Counted from the stretch's first letter, positions 1-11,490 are shown. The stretch is 64,000 nt of DNA from Eumeta japonica (GCA_005406025.1 BGZK01001003.1:62001-126000), one strand, 5' to 3'. The notes: a model not told the origin generated them from the letters alone. Translations and numbers: made by a program.

Positions 1-309
1 ATAAAATACATCGTTCAACATTTTAAATTTGAAAAATAAAAGTAGACCTTTTACTCGGTAATAGGGCTTTTTTTGGTGATTAACCGCATAAGAAACTTTT
101 ACAACAACTGTTTGTTTTTCTATTAAACGCAAGGCAGAATGACATAAAATTAGTTATTGTTTTTATTATAGATTATTTTTCAACAATTTCGTTGGTTTCT
201 CTAAAAAAATTAATTTTGCGTATCTTTAGGGGTTTAGTGGTTAAAATAAATTGGTTTTACTTACTGCCCTTAATTTAAACAATACTCTGTATGACATTTA
301 AATGTCAGC
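1..309. other. AT-rich flank, no gene seen
   Basis: This AT-rich DNA has no coding signal I can support. It ends in a perfect 16-bp palindrome, TGACATTTAAATGTCA at 292-307, lying directly against the TAA target site of the neighbouring Harbinger element. The continuation of this flank lies beyond 3278, next to the CCDC137-like gene, so it probably belongs to that gene's upstream region. Confidence 0.6.
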
Positions 310-572
310 TAAAGGCGGAAACATACTTACGTGTCGTGGCGTGTCGTGGCGCGCCAGGAGCATATCGGTTTCATACATTTAATATGGTTAGGGACATATT
401 TGCGTGTCGTGTCGTGACGCAAAGCGTTCTGTCGTGGCGCGGACTGCTCGCCACCGATGCGCCAGAGCGGTGGTGGGGGTTATGGCGCGACACGGCACAA
501 CAGACAAATGTGTTTCTATACGGCGCGTGGCTCGTGGCGCAAACATCTAGCGGGTTTAAATTTTAATTTAAA

Positions 573-2632
573 ATGACTGACGATCTCATAGAACTCGTAC
601 GCCAAAGAAAAGTTATATATGATTCTAAGTGTAAAGATTACAAGGATCATTTCATGAGAAATGCTGCTTGGGAAGAAATCGCTGAAATCTTAGAACAACC
701 AGGTAAGTCAATAAAGTTGTATTTTACTTTATTATTTATTTGAAAAGAGATAATGAATAAATATACAAAATTAACAATTAATACTATTTAAAATTTTGTC
801 TACCTCGGCGAATAATTTCTATTTGCCATGGTACTCTCCCTTCTGGACTAATAAAATACTCTTTGTATTTCTCTCTGACATAAACAGCGTTTTTGATGGG
901 TTTCTTGGTAAAGATTCAATATTAATTAGACAGTCGATGTTGCTGCTATGGTCAGTAGAATCCATCAAATTTTCTTCAGGGAGCAATGTTTCTGTTCTTA
1001 AAAATTATGTAAGCAGCAGGCAGCTAGCACAATCTTGTCTACCATGTCCGGTTGGACTTGCATAGGTCCATGAAATACAATCGAGCCCGTAAAATACCAA
1101 ACGCATTTTCTACACACCGGCGTGCACGTGATAAGCGGTAATTAAATATTTTATTTGCATCATTGTTAACTAGCTTGTCTTTGTGATAAGGTTTTAACAA
1201 ATATGGTTTCAACGGGAATGCTGCATCAGCAACAATAGTGTATGGCATAGGTTGTGAGTTTACACTCAGTGGTTCATCCTGTGGTACATTTAATGCTTTT
1301 TGCTCAAATAATTTTCCCATCAAAGATTTCTCGTATATGCCACCGTCACTGTTTCGACCATACGCACCTACGTCAATCATGATAAATTTGTATTGAGCAT
1401 CAACTAATGCAAGTAAAACTATGGAGTGTTCTTGTTTATAGTTATAGAAAGTAGAACCTGCGTTTATAGGACAAATTATGTTAACGTGTTTGCCATCTAA
1501 TGCTCCAATACAATTTGGAAAATGCCAAAATTGTTTAAAGTTATTTGCAATATCTTTCCACATTTGTTCAGAAGGTGTAGGCATTACAATAGGTGCCATA
1601 TTTTTCCAAATGGCTTCACACACTTCTTGTACTATAACTCTCACAGTAGAAAATCCCATTCGATAGTTGAAGGCCAATGATCGAAAAGTGTTTCCAGTAG
1701 CTAAAAATCTGAAAAGAAATAAACAATTATTATTATTGTTACAGTAAATAAATGCAAGGATGACTGGGCAAAACTAAGGAATGCTTTCGCCAGCGCTTTG
1801 AAGCGACGAAGGAATAAGAAAAGTGGGCAGGCTGCGGCGGCGTTGGTGCCCTGGAAATATGAAGAAAGCTTGAGTTTTCTTCTTCCTTATATGGAATGTA
1901 GAAGTACAAAACAAATGTGACAACTACACCAGAATCACCACCCACAGAAGAGTCTCGACGAAAGTCTTCCAGAAAGTCCCAGTACTTCACGCAGTCAATC
2001 ACAATCCAGTTCCTCACGTGGAAAACCTAATAAAGAACCCAAATTACAAGAGTTGTATGATTTGATGAAATCTTCCCAAGATTTAAGACGTCAGAAGCAA
2101 AAATTTTAGACAAGACATGGACGAAACTGATCTATTTTTCCTTAGCATGAGTAAAGAATTAAAAGCGCTGCCAAAACTTGAACAAACAAAAATAAAATTA
2201 GACTTGCACACGCTATTTCCCAAGCATTAATACGGCAATTGGAACACAGAGACAAAATTTTAAAACGCCTATAAAAATAACAACTCAAAGATTCATCCAA
2301 TCAACTCCACAACATCAGTCCTCAACATACATCCAAACTACTGCAAACGCTGAATTACCAATATACAACCAGTCACCCTCACACGATCAGTCACCCACAT
2401 CGAGTTATCAATTCCTACTACATCTCGCGCACAAAATCATGCTGATTCTTCAACATACATCCAAACTACTGCAGACGTTCATCAATCACTAACATGCACC
2501 CAGTCACCTATACACGCTCAGTCACCCACATATATCCAGTCATCATCATTTCCATCCGGATCACACTCAAAACCTGTTGTTTCAGATAACATGAAAGCAT
2601 ACTATGACAGTATAAATTTTGAAGATGAATAA
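573..2632 (+). pseudogene. Harbinger accessory MADF-BESS protein, two exons, frameshifted
   Basis: Exon 1 (573-702) starts at ATG 573 and encodes the first half of a MADF domain: ELVRQRKVIYD, then KDYKDHFMRNAAWEEIAEIL. It ends at the donor AG|GTAAGT. Exon 2 starts after the acceptor TTGTTACAG at 1745 and completes the MADF domain: CKDDWAKLRNAF, KNKKSG-type basic stretch, then VPWKYEESLSFLLPY. The reading frame meets a TGA at 1918-1920. In shifted frames the gene clearly continues: a Ser-rich linker, a BESS domain (DETDLFFLSMSKELKALP) near 2110-2180, and a Gln/Ser/Thr/Pro tail with the phrase TYIQTTA twice and QSPT repeats. The tail ends in NFEDE and a TAA at 2630-2632. At least two indels therefore break the frame. 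In the family this protein binds DNA and carries the transposase to the element ends. The transposase exon 784-1708 lies on the other strand inside this gene's intron (703-1744). Confidence 0.85.
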
Positions 2633-3127
2633 ATTCAAAATAATGGTTAAACTAATGATTTAATGATAAACAGATAATTTTTTAACTAATAAATAAGACA
2701 GCAGGTTGTGATTACTTAAACGTTGATTTCATATAAGTTAGTTTCATGATAAATGATTGTTAACCTAACTCGTGCAACAGCACAGTCAATTATATTTTTC
2801 AAAGAAAATAAAACTTACCTTAAACATAACGCAAGTCTTTCTTTAGTACCTATGGGTTCACGAAATTTCGTATGTACTTTTTTTATGTCTCCTTCAATCA
2901 GCGAATGGATTTCCTCATATTGTGCTTGGTTCATCCTAAAGTACTGATGAAATTTCTCATCGTCACTCTCCAGTTCTCTAACAAGACGATGAAATTCACC
3001 TTTGTCTTGTCTCCCTCTGTTTATAGGGTGAACCCAGTATCTTCTTTTCTTTTTTGCTCTTAAGAGTTTCATTGCTAAGAAATTGAAGGTCTTCATCAAA
3101 ATCACTATCCGAATCAGAAGAAAACAT
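784..3127 (-). pseudogene. PIF/Harbinger transposase (DDE nuclease), two exons, frameshifted
   Basis: Exon 1 (3127 down to 2819) starts with an acidic Ser/Asp-rich leader, then carries the family N-terminal motif RRYWVHPI and FRMNQAQYEEI. It ends LALCLR at a GTAAGT donor. Exon 2 starts after TTTCTTTTCAG at 1708 and continues FLATGNTFRSLAFNYRMG in phase. The catalytic core is visible: GALDGKHV (first Asp), IDVGAYGRNSDGGIY (second Asp) and RRCVENAFGILRAR (Glu). After that the frame shifts at about 1070. The rest is readable in other frames: the CCLHNF motif, then YKEYFISPEGRVPWQ, ending with TAG at 784-786. Another 1-bp shift lies near the Lys-rich stretch around 3060, between the ATG-frame leader and the RRYWVHPI frame. 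The role in the family is cutting and pasting the element at TWA sites. This copy would not yield an intact protein. Confidence 0.92.
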
Positions 3128-3350
3128 TATTTATGTTTGAACGCTGCAAAGGTTCGTCAAGTACTGTTCAGAAATAACGCCAGAGTACGCCACGACACGA
3201 CACTTTAGTGTGCACACTCACCGTCACGACAGTAATCGTCACGACACGCCACGACACATAAATATGTTTCCGCCTTAACTCTGCATTGAAATATCATGCA
3301 CTGAGCATATTGGTTCAATACTCTGTCTGCTCTGTGGTATTGGGGTAAAA

Positions 3351-6300
3351 ATGGGGCGAAAAATTCCTGGGAAAAAACATCGAGGTGTTAAAGATCCTTT
3401 GAAGCAGCAAGCTCAGCGGTTATTGAGGTATATGCAAATATTCTTTTTGCGTTTTTCAACGTAGGTTTTCATGGCTGAAATACTGAACGATGGATGAAAC
3501 TGTGAACATCAAATATCATCACTTATGGTAAATTTTACTTCGTGTAAGAGTCCTTAGGGGCATAGGTTTTAACTTGAAATCGCTGTTACAAAATTTCTTA
3601 TAAGGGCTCGTATTTTCATTCAAATAATAACATGTAACCTACCGATGACCTTCGGTTCTGCATCACTTCAAATCTCCAACCAACAAATTGAATTTCGATT
3701 CGAAGGGATTGACATATCCGACGTCTAAGTGACTGGTGTTTTTATTGTCTTATCTGCGCTATTAATTTGTTTCTTAATATTCATTACATTATCAGGAGTC
3801 GATAAACAAACATGTTCAACACTGACCACAGGAATCTTAGTCATTACTACCACCGCAAGCGCAACCACAAAGACAAAAATACCAGTGTGTCATGGAGAAT
3901 CAGAAATTCACTGGCAGCAATAAACAGCTAGCTGATTGACATGCTTAATAATAGTCAATTTAATTAACATCAAAACATTGTTTAAGTTGTTACTGGCACA
4001 CATTCGTCACTGCAAATTTCTAAATGTTAATTTGGTTATTGTGCCGTGTTATTTTTACATTTTAGAATTTCTTGTTATTTCAAAACATTTAATATCAACC
4101 CTTTGTTGCATATATGTTAAGCATAAAAATTCGGTTATTACTAAATTTGGACTAGTTTCTATTAAAGGTTTGGTAAATTTTGATCTCAATTTTATTTATT
4201 AGTGCTGAAATATATTCTTTATATGTAGTTTTAAACCAATTTCTAGTTTCATCAATGTTTATAATTTGCAAATTAATTAATTATGCACTTTTGATATGTT
4301 CTCGTTTAATTTATTCTTATTGCCACAAAATGTATTAAAAGCTTTATCAATATTATGTTTATTATGTATTTTGTAATTTTATCTGATATTGTACCTTATT
4401 AGGTGCATTACAAATTAAACATGGCTGGTTTAATATATTTATTAATCCAGCCATATTTAATTTGGTTCACTATTTATATTGAATTAATATTTTTGTAATA
4501 TATATTTTTTTATTAATAGCTTAGCTATGCTGCATTTATGATTTTATTTGTCTTGTTTATAGCTCCATTACAATGGGTTTGTTTTTTCAAAAGTAGCAGA
4601 GCCGACTCTTATAAAAAAATATTTGAAACAGTGATTGAATCTTTAAAAATAACAGATTTCAAAATGCTCTATAAATTGTATATATTTACTTGGACTAATT
4701 TTAAAACAATATGGGTGTCTATTCAGAAAAAAAAGAGGGAATTTTCACTAAGATTTGATGGGCTTTGCACGAAATTATCAGGAGAATTATAATATATATG
4801 TAAACAAAAATTCGTTTAACTTATAAAATATGTCTAGCAGAAATTAAAGAATATTTTTGAGAGTTACGGTTGATTTTAGTGGATTTAAATCACATTTAAG
4901 TGCCTTTATGAAGAACAAGTGTTGTCATCAGTAACATCTGCAATTGACCCATTTGAGTAATGATTTTGACAAAGTTTGGTCCATTAATAATGGAATGCAT
5001 TATTGCACCATATTTGTCAAGGGTAATAATGCTTCTAAACATATTTATAAGTTTGTTGCCTTTTTGTATACCAATAATTTAAAACTTTGTGATTTTTTGA
5101 TTTTTCTGTTGACTGTAAAAGATTACTGTAATTACATTATTTATGATGCATCTAAGAGCTGTTGCAAAGAAAATTATTACTAATTTCATGGTATTAATTT
5201 TGTGAATTTTACATTTGCTTCAGATTAAAATCTCAAATAAATGCTCCACCGACAGACCCCGACGACCAGCCCATTCCCAAAAGTTTGACGAGGTTATTTG
5301 CTAACACAAAGCGCCAGGATCGGCGGAATCATGAGCGTACGAGTGGGCATGCGGCCCAGTCTGTGTGCGGGCTGGTGCGCATGGCAGGCGAAGATGCGCG
5401 TGCCTTCTCACGACGTATCAGTGCAGCCACGCGCCTGTTGATGCACCCGCCCTCCACTTACCCGGTACGTTTGTCACAATTACATTATTTGTTTTATAGA
5501 GCGATGTTAGCTCAATGGTTAAGGGCGTCGCCTTTGCATCAGAAGGTGTAGTTTTTGATTCTAATCAAGGAAAAATTGTCCAATGAGGTTTTAGCTTATC
5601 AAATTAAATCACTTGGTCCATGTTTCTGAGAGCATGTTAGCTGTCAATCCCGGGCATTGCCATCACATCAATGACAAAAGATTGTTAGCAGCCCCCGGGC
5701 TGCAACTGGCCAGCTTGAATGATTTAAGGTCCAAGCCTGTCAATCTGAAATAAAAAGATTGTAGGGGAGTATATCTCTGGAGTGTGGTTTCGGTTTCAGT
5801 GTTATTGTGTCTCAATGTTGTTCAATACTTTTGAGACTGAGTATAGTGAAAACAAGAGCGCCTAATCACTCCTGCCATGGTGATCTAAAAGTTTTTTATA
5901 AATATGTACATGGAAGAACATTATATCAACAATTAAAACTTGTAATTTAAAGCGAAAAAAATCAAAAGTAATTTTGTCAGCAAATTGTCTTTATATGACA
6001 AATGATAAAATTGGCTTCTCATTGAAAACCACAGAGTACTATTATGACAAAAACTGTTATGGTACCAATGTAAGAAAACAAAATCTACATTTAGAAATTA
6101 CATAATACCTAAGAAGTCTTTTGTTCGATGGGCTAAACTGTTTGCATAACGTAATGGTTACTGCGCTATCACTGTCATTCAAAATGACAGTGCTTCAATG
6201 CTAAGATGACAGAACAACTGAATATACAAACACAAACTGAAAAATAAAACTATCATTCACAATCTGTTTAAATCAATATTACAAAAAAGGAAAGAAAGTG

Positions 6301-8629
6301 AGAATGTGTATACAAAATAATAAGATTATGAGCAATGCAAAATATTTGATACCCCAAACCCAAGTAATTAAATTCCAGTCAATTCAAAACGCATAACAGA
6401 GATTTTATTTATATTATTTATTTATTTATATAGTTTATTACTTTTAATACATGCAGTAAAGATTGTACTTATTTTTCAGATAAAAACTCAAATAATAACT
6501 AAAAGACCAAAATTTAGAACTGAAGAATTGCAAGTATACAAAACATATCATATATTAAATTACTCAATTACAGAAAATAACTTTGAAATCAAATAACTTT
6601 GAAATCGAAAAGACAAACAAATAAAGCTGCCACAATGGCTGGTCATGCTGTAGGAAATATTGTAATAACTGAGTTATATAGGTAGCATTTAAGGAATCTG
6701 GCTTTCATGCTGATTCCGGTAAATGTGGGTTCTCTTCATGATTTAAATTTTAAAATGAGTAAAATCTTAGTCCGGGCAGAAAAAATAGAAACAAAGGAGT
6801 TAATCGGGCTCTGGCCTCGGTAGGTGGACCTCGATAGTAATAAATGAGAGGTAGGTTACAATACTATCACCCTCTAATAAAGAATGACAAAGTACATATT
6901 GCAATGCTAATTATTAATGTGTTAAGGGCACTCTGAATCTCTTACAATTTGAAAAATCACTAAAAGAACTCAACTGGAAAATACTGTGATTAAGTGAAAT
7001 TAGAAGGGCTGGTGAGTCAATAGAATGATATACACATTGTGGATTATTCAGCAAACAACTGATATAAAAAAAACATGTAATGCATTATTATTCATTTTAT
7101 TTATGTAAATGACCATTTAATTGAAATCTGTTTGAGTTTGTAAATGTTGAAGATGAAAAATCATTTATTCCTTAGAATGCCTTTTGTAAATAAATCTTTT
7201 CAGTGTTTGGTATTTACAATATACAAATACATGAATATCACTTAATAAAACTTGTTCTATTAAATAGTTTTGTATCATAGCAATACAGAATTTCATTAAT
7301 TACTTATAGTAATAGTGTAGTGTCACCTATTAAAAATTGTTCAGACTAATTATTTAACCTTTCAAGTAATGCATTAGACCATAAACCATAAAGAGTTCAA
7401 TTGATTGAGTTCCATTGATCACTATATTATTATCATTAAATATGACTTTAAAATGACATAAAATATGTTTTAAAACAAAAAATATATGACCATAAGTTGA
7501 TTTTTACCTATTTAGATTCAAAATTCTTGTAATATAGTTATCCTTGGTTGTTATGTTTCAATTTTAGTGCTTTATCTTAAAAGATAAAAATTCTCAAGAA
7601 GCAAGAAAATATTATATTGTACAATTATATTGATAGTGATTTAGAAATATATATTAATAACAGATTAGAAAGCTTAATATAGATGTCGCGCGCGGGAATA
7701 AAATCAGTATAAACAGATTCTTTACCTTCTGTTATTTTTAAGTTCCTCCAAAACATGACTAATTAAAGCTCATCTTCTTATCATTGACTCTTCTGAGGGA
7801 AAAAAGAAATGAAAACATTCACTATGCAACAAACTGATGCTGATGTTTATCTACGAGAACTAGGGGAACCCTCAGAGTAATGGCTCCAAGGCACTTACGG
7901 TCATAATCTTCTTTCACCATGAAGCTGTGATTAAGATGCAACATTTTTTTTATTACAAAGAAAAATTTTCATTATAATTACCATATATGTAATTATAGAT
8001 ATTCTGATGTGAATTTTGCTCTTTTATGGAGTTTTTTATAAGGTACTAGCTGGCCGGCAGACGTTCTGCCCTTTCTTGCGAGTGGCTTACCCGTGTAGCT
8101 AATGTCCGCAGCTGCGTCAGTATAGACATATAATTCGTTTTTTCATCTTCTGTATCAATCGATGTCAATCTCGAACCCAATTTCGATTCCGATTCCAATC
8201 ACAGTCACACTTCTGATTCTGATTCCGACCTCACACTCATTTTCGACCCGGTCCCGTTCTTAATTTCATTTGCGTTCTTAATTTCAGTCCCGTTTTTAAT
8301 TGTGAACCTATTCTCGTTCTTGATTCTGATCTCCGATCAAAATCAGTCCAGCTGTTTCGGAGTCCATAGGGAACATACATACACACATCGACTTTTATAT
8401 ATATAGATTATTGTACTTCATACATATACCAACACAAATTTGGGTTATAAAACAATAGAATATCATCATAGTAAATAAAAACTGTATTTGACAGTTTAAA
8501 AAAAGAAAAGTGCTCCGATCGTTACCAAACTTTACAGGATTACTCGTCAGGTCAATCTGAAGATTTCCTGAAAGTTTCATTGAAATCAGTCCAGCCGTTT
8601 CAGAGCCTACCCGGAACATACAGACACTT

Positions 8630-8660
<31 letters not shown>

Positions 8661-10009
8661 AGATATAGATACACTTTTTTTTAGTTCAGATACACATTAC
8701 TTTTTTATTCCTACCTATATTATGTTCCTCACGAGTCAAAATATCATTGTACTTCCATACTAAGTTTAGGCAAAATAATGTGCTGTACTCACATGTCACT
8801 ATCTTTTATAATTTAATGTGATGGGCAATCAAATCGCCAAATTCCCAAGCTTATCAGAGATACCTTTGCAAATACTAGTTGTATTGTGTTGTAAAGCTGC
8901 TACTTTCGGTCATCACTAAACTTTTATGTTAAGGTTCATAGCTGACTAGGCTTATGGTATTAAAAATATCATTTCCATATAAATGATATGAATATATTTG
9001 CAACAATCAAGTTGTCAACACACACAACAATCAAGCTTTTAATTTTTTTTACCATGTGAACTTTTTCTTTGTGTGTTCTTTAGAACACAAAAAAAAATTG
9101 TCAAGTCAGATTTATCTGACTTGACAACCTTTTCAAACATGTAACATTTGATGTATTTCAAAATCAAAACCTTTTCAGAGGTATTTGTCAACATAGTAAT
9201 TTTCCACTATTATAATATCTTGTTTATAGAAATTGGAATTTGGCAATCCTCAAACTTTTTCTTAATTTTGTAATCCTCTGCAGTTATTAATTAATCCTTC
9301 CTTTCAAAAGTTCAGAGTAAAATCTATCCAACTTATGTTATGCAGATTTTATGATATCATAAGACATTTAAATTTTCCATTACTCATCTCAAAGAAGTCT
9401 ACTCCATTTATAATCACAACCTTTTAAATCTTGAGATGCTACTGTTTTAAGCAGTTACATTTTGAAACCGGATGTTTTGTGTGAAAATGTCACCAAACAT
9501 TTTGAGATTTTGAATAAAAAAGAAATATACATGGCAACAACATTTCAGTCTTTTATCTTTCCTGTTAATTAAAAAAAATCATATAGGTGAATTAGTAATT
9601 TAAATAGATGTCAAGTTTACATTTGTAAGAAGTTTGTAAATCATTCCAGGTGGAAGATGAAGAAGAAGACGCGAAAGAAGAACGCAAAGCGCAACTCCGC
9701 GAGCGTCGGCGACGGCGACGGCGAGCACTTCCGCTTTCTGCTGCGCCGGCACCCGAGCCTTTGCCTTTGCAGGAATTGACACCATGCCAGGAGGTTGTGT
9801 TTGAACGCATACCTTTCGGCGAGGTGGCACATGAGCCGCCCACATTACGGCGTGCGCGTAGCACACCGCTGGTTCAGTCGCTCTTGCTAGCGAGGCAGCC
9901 AACCGCTCAGGTGGACATCGATGCAGAAAAGCGCGAACGTGCTCGCCTAGCCGCCGTGGCTGCCTATCGTGCCCTCAAGCTCTCTCGAAAGCGAACACCC
10001 ACTCGATGA
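3351..10009 (+). CDS. CCDC137: CCDC137-like protein gene, three exons (3351-3427, 5224-5464, 9650-10009)
   Basis: The coding exons join in frame: ATG 3351 to the donor GAG|GTATAT (77 nt), acceptor TTGCTTCAG at 5223 to donor CCG|GTACGT (241 nt), acceptor CATTCCAG at 9649 to the TGA ending at 10009 (360 nt). The sum is 225 codons plus stop. The basic N-terminus contains GRKIPGKKHRGVKDP; exon 2 has PDDQPIPKSLTRLF and a GEDARAFSRRISAATRLL segment; exon 3 opens with an acidic/basic coiled-coil stretch (EDEEEDAKEERKAQLRERRR). It then has VPFGEV-type IPFGEVAHEPPTLRRARS and ends with AAYRALKLSRKR. These blocks and their order match the coiled-coil-domain-containing 137 family; vertebrate members are somewhat longer. 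The family is nuclear/nucleolar and poorly characterised; I infer a chromatin or ribosome-biogenesis setting only from the family. Exon GC content is far above the introns. I see no AATAAA in the first 300 bp after the stop. A Harbinger element sits 75 bp upstream of the ATG. Confidence 0.82.
3428..5223 (+). other. Intron 1 of the CCDC137-like gene
   Basis: This is AT-rich intron DNA with a GTATAT donor and a TTTGCTTCAG acceptor. The short open frames inside it have no family features and low-complexity composition; I see no nested gene or recognisable repeat. Confidence 0.7.
5500..5580 (+). repeat. tRNA-derived SINE head (tRNA-Ala-like)
   Basis: The sequence has a good A box, TTAGCTCAATGG, at about 5508-5519. 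An anticodon-arm-like CTTTGCATC and a decayed B box, GTTTTTGATTC, follow at the expected distance. The arrangement resembles a tRNA-Ala(TGC) gene but the arms are too degenerate for a functional tRNA. It lies in intron 2 of the CCDC137-like gene, and the DNA after it (to about 5900) may be the SINE body. I call it a SINE head rather than a tRNA gene. Confidence 0.6.
5581..8039. other. Intron 2 body, AT-rich, no gene
   Basis: This is AT-rich intronic sequence without a supported exon. A 15-bp local duplication (AATAACTTTGAAATC) occurs near 6577-6605, and CCCGGG-containing DNA at 5648-5702 is possibly part of the SINE inserted just before it. Confidence 0.5.
8045..8665 (-). repeat. Interspersed repeat with duplicated CAGTCCAGC motif and TA-rich tails
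   Basis: A non-coding repeat starts near CTAGCTGGCCGGCAGACG and runs through a degenerate GATTCCGATTCC-type stretch at 8160-8300. The phrase CAGTCCAGCTGTTTCGGAG at 8344 is followed by ACATACATACACAC and a TATATATAGAT tail. About 245 bp later the same phrase returns as CAGTCCAGCCGTTTCAGAG at 8588, again followed by ACATACAGACAC and a longer (TA)n tail. It is therefore a partial tandem duplication, or two adjacent insertions, of one repeat family. The minus orientation is inferred from comparison with the related stretch at 24340-24480. The family name is not known to me. Confidence 0.6.
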
Positions 10010-11130
10010 TGTCTACAGGCAACATCTAGGCTATGTCATTACCGAAACTTATCATGTGAATATTGACCTTATCGTTTAAGATGAAGATTCAGTACTGAAT
10101 ATTTATCTAAAAAAGTTTTCTCATTTTAGGTTTGGTAGAGACAAATGAAGGCATGAAAATATTGTAAAATATATTAATTTATTACATTTTAATGTGCAAT
10201 GTGATTGTTGAAATTTTTTATTAATATATTGGTAATGAATTGGCCATTCCTAAATTTTTCAAACAAAGACCATCGTTAATTTTCCTAGTAAGTGTAGGCA
10301 TTTTTAAAAAAAACATCATTTTGGTGCAGATTTTACAACTAAACAGACGTGCAACCGTCATTGAATGTAATAAGCTATTACATTAATTACAAAATAGATA
10401 TTATGTGTTTATTTTATCATAAAAATGATGTTAATTATTATTTGTAAGAGCATTTCGCCATACAGTCATCATAATGTCAGAGATCTGTGTGATAAATCAG
10501 TAGTTGAGATGTATACCAAAGCAGCTTCAATGGTAACATACACACTTTTGGTGTATAGTTTGCTCATGGAAACATCTTTACTTTTTAAACATTATAAATT
10601 TGATAGCTATACAAGTTTAATATGAGATAAGAATACAGCAGGAATATAAAATGCAAATACCACTGTTCTGATAAACGTTACTCGTATATACAGTAGTGTG
10701 ATTATAACTCTGTTGTGTTAAAACTAATTAATAGCAGGGTTAAACATTACAAATAAGTCTTACACGATCTATATAACAGCGATGTATGTTTCAACAGTGA
10801 TGTAATGGCTACTATAGACCTTTTATAGTATTTATTAATGCTATACAAGAGTTAGTATCTTTTATTTAACTTCACTTGCCAAAAATTATATAAAATAAAT
10901 TTAGAAAAGAGTACAAGAGATGCAAAAGATTTTATTAATGGTTTTCCAATAGAATGGAAATGATATGTGACAGCAGTTTTACTGTTAAACGGGTAAGTTT
11001 ACCATGAATTTTAAGTGCCCCTCTAATTACTAAATTACTAAAATATTGATTAAAGTGACTTTGAGTTACTAAAGGCCATTACTGTAGTTCTTGTCGCAAG
11101 AATGTTTCCACTGTCAGTAGATTCAGACTG
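10010..11130. other. 3' flank of the CCDC137-like gene, no gene seen
   Basis: AT-rich sequence follows the stop codon and includes the 3' UTR of unknown length. No canonical polyadenylation signal stands out, and no other gene can be supported. Confidence 0.5.
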
Positions 11131-11139
11131 AAATTAGAA

Positions 11140-11490
11140 ATGTGTGTGCATGATTCAAGGTATGCATAACAAGGAACTGGAGATTGAGCTATTTATATGC
11201 TATGCTAATATTGATATTTTGTGTATTATGGAACATTGTTTCAGAAATTACCAGCTTCAGTTCGTTTTTTTTAATCACCAGGTTGCTAGCTTTTTCAGCA
11301 ACGAGAGTTCAATGTGTGGCGGATCCTTAAGACTAATAAGAAATGATTTAAAATTTAAGAGAAGAATGGATATTGTGAATCTTTGTGTTGAGTGGGTAAT
11401 TGAAATAGCATATGTGGAACTCTAGCTACTTGTAATGAGTGTATACAGTCTCTCTCATTCCTCCTATGATTTATTCAAGTCTGTAGTGGA
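11140..11490 (+). pseudogene. LINE endonuclease-domain fragment
   Basis: The translation IQGMHNKELEIELFICYANI followed by DILCIMEHCFRNYQ matches, block for block, the minus-strand segment at 30556-30323 (VQGMSSKELEIELSISY, DIDILCTTEHWLRSYQ, then SSFSS and CGGS-type motifs). These are the start of an apurinic-type endonuclease domain of a non-LTR retrotransposon. The open frame ends at 11423-11425, and the downstream nucleotides still resemble the endonuclease region (YDLFKSVVDETL). This fragment lies in the opposite orientation to the nearby RT relic at 12.6-14.1 kb, so it is a separate or rearranged copy. Confidence 0.7.

Larger units (their letters stand above)
313..3275. mobile_element. 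PIF/Harbinger DNA transposon, full length with TIRs and TSD
   Basis: The two ends are inverted repeats: the left end reads AGGCGGAAACATACTTACG and the right end, read on the opposite strand, AGGCGGAAACATATTTATG; both continue into GTGTCGTGGCGTGTCGTG. They are flanked by the direct repeat TAA at 310-312 and 3276-3278, the 3-bp target duplication expected for PIF/Harbinger. The element is 2963 bp and encodes the two proteins typical of the superfamily: a DDE transposase on the minus strand and a MADF-BESS (Myb/SANT-like) DNA-binding partner on the plus strand. Both reading frames contain frameshifts, so the copy is probably no longer autonomous, but the good ends suggest it is fairly young. Motifs of the GTCGTGGCG type recur at both subterminal regions and are probable transposase or accessory-protein binding sites. 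Confidence 0.95.

Noticed and set aside
5500..5580. A functional tRNA-Ala gene
   Set aside because: The A box is good but the B box and the acceptor and T arms are degraded; a SINE head explains it better.
9592..9902. Three minus-strand open frames opposite exon 3 of the CCDC137-like gene
   Set aside because: They are GC-driven shadows of a well-supported plus-strand exon with clean splice junction and family motifs.
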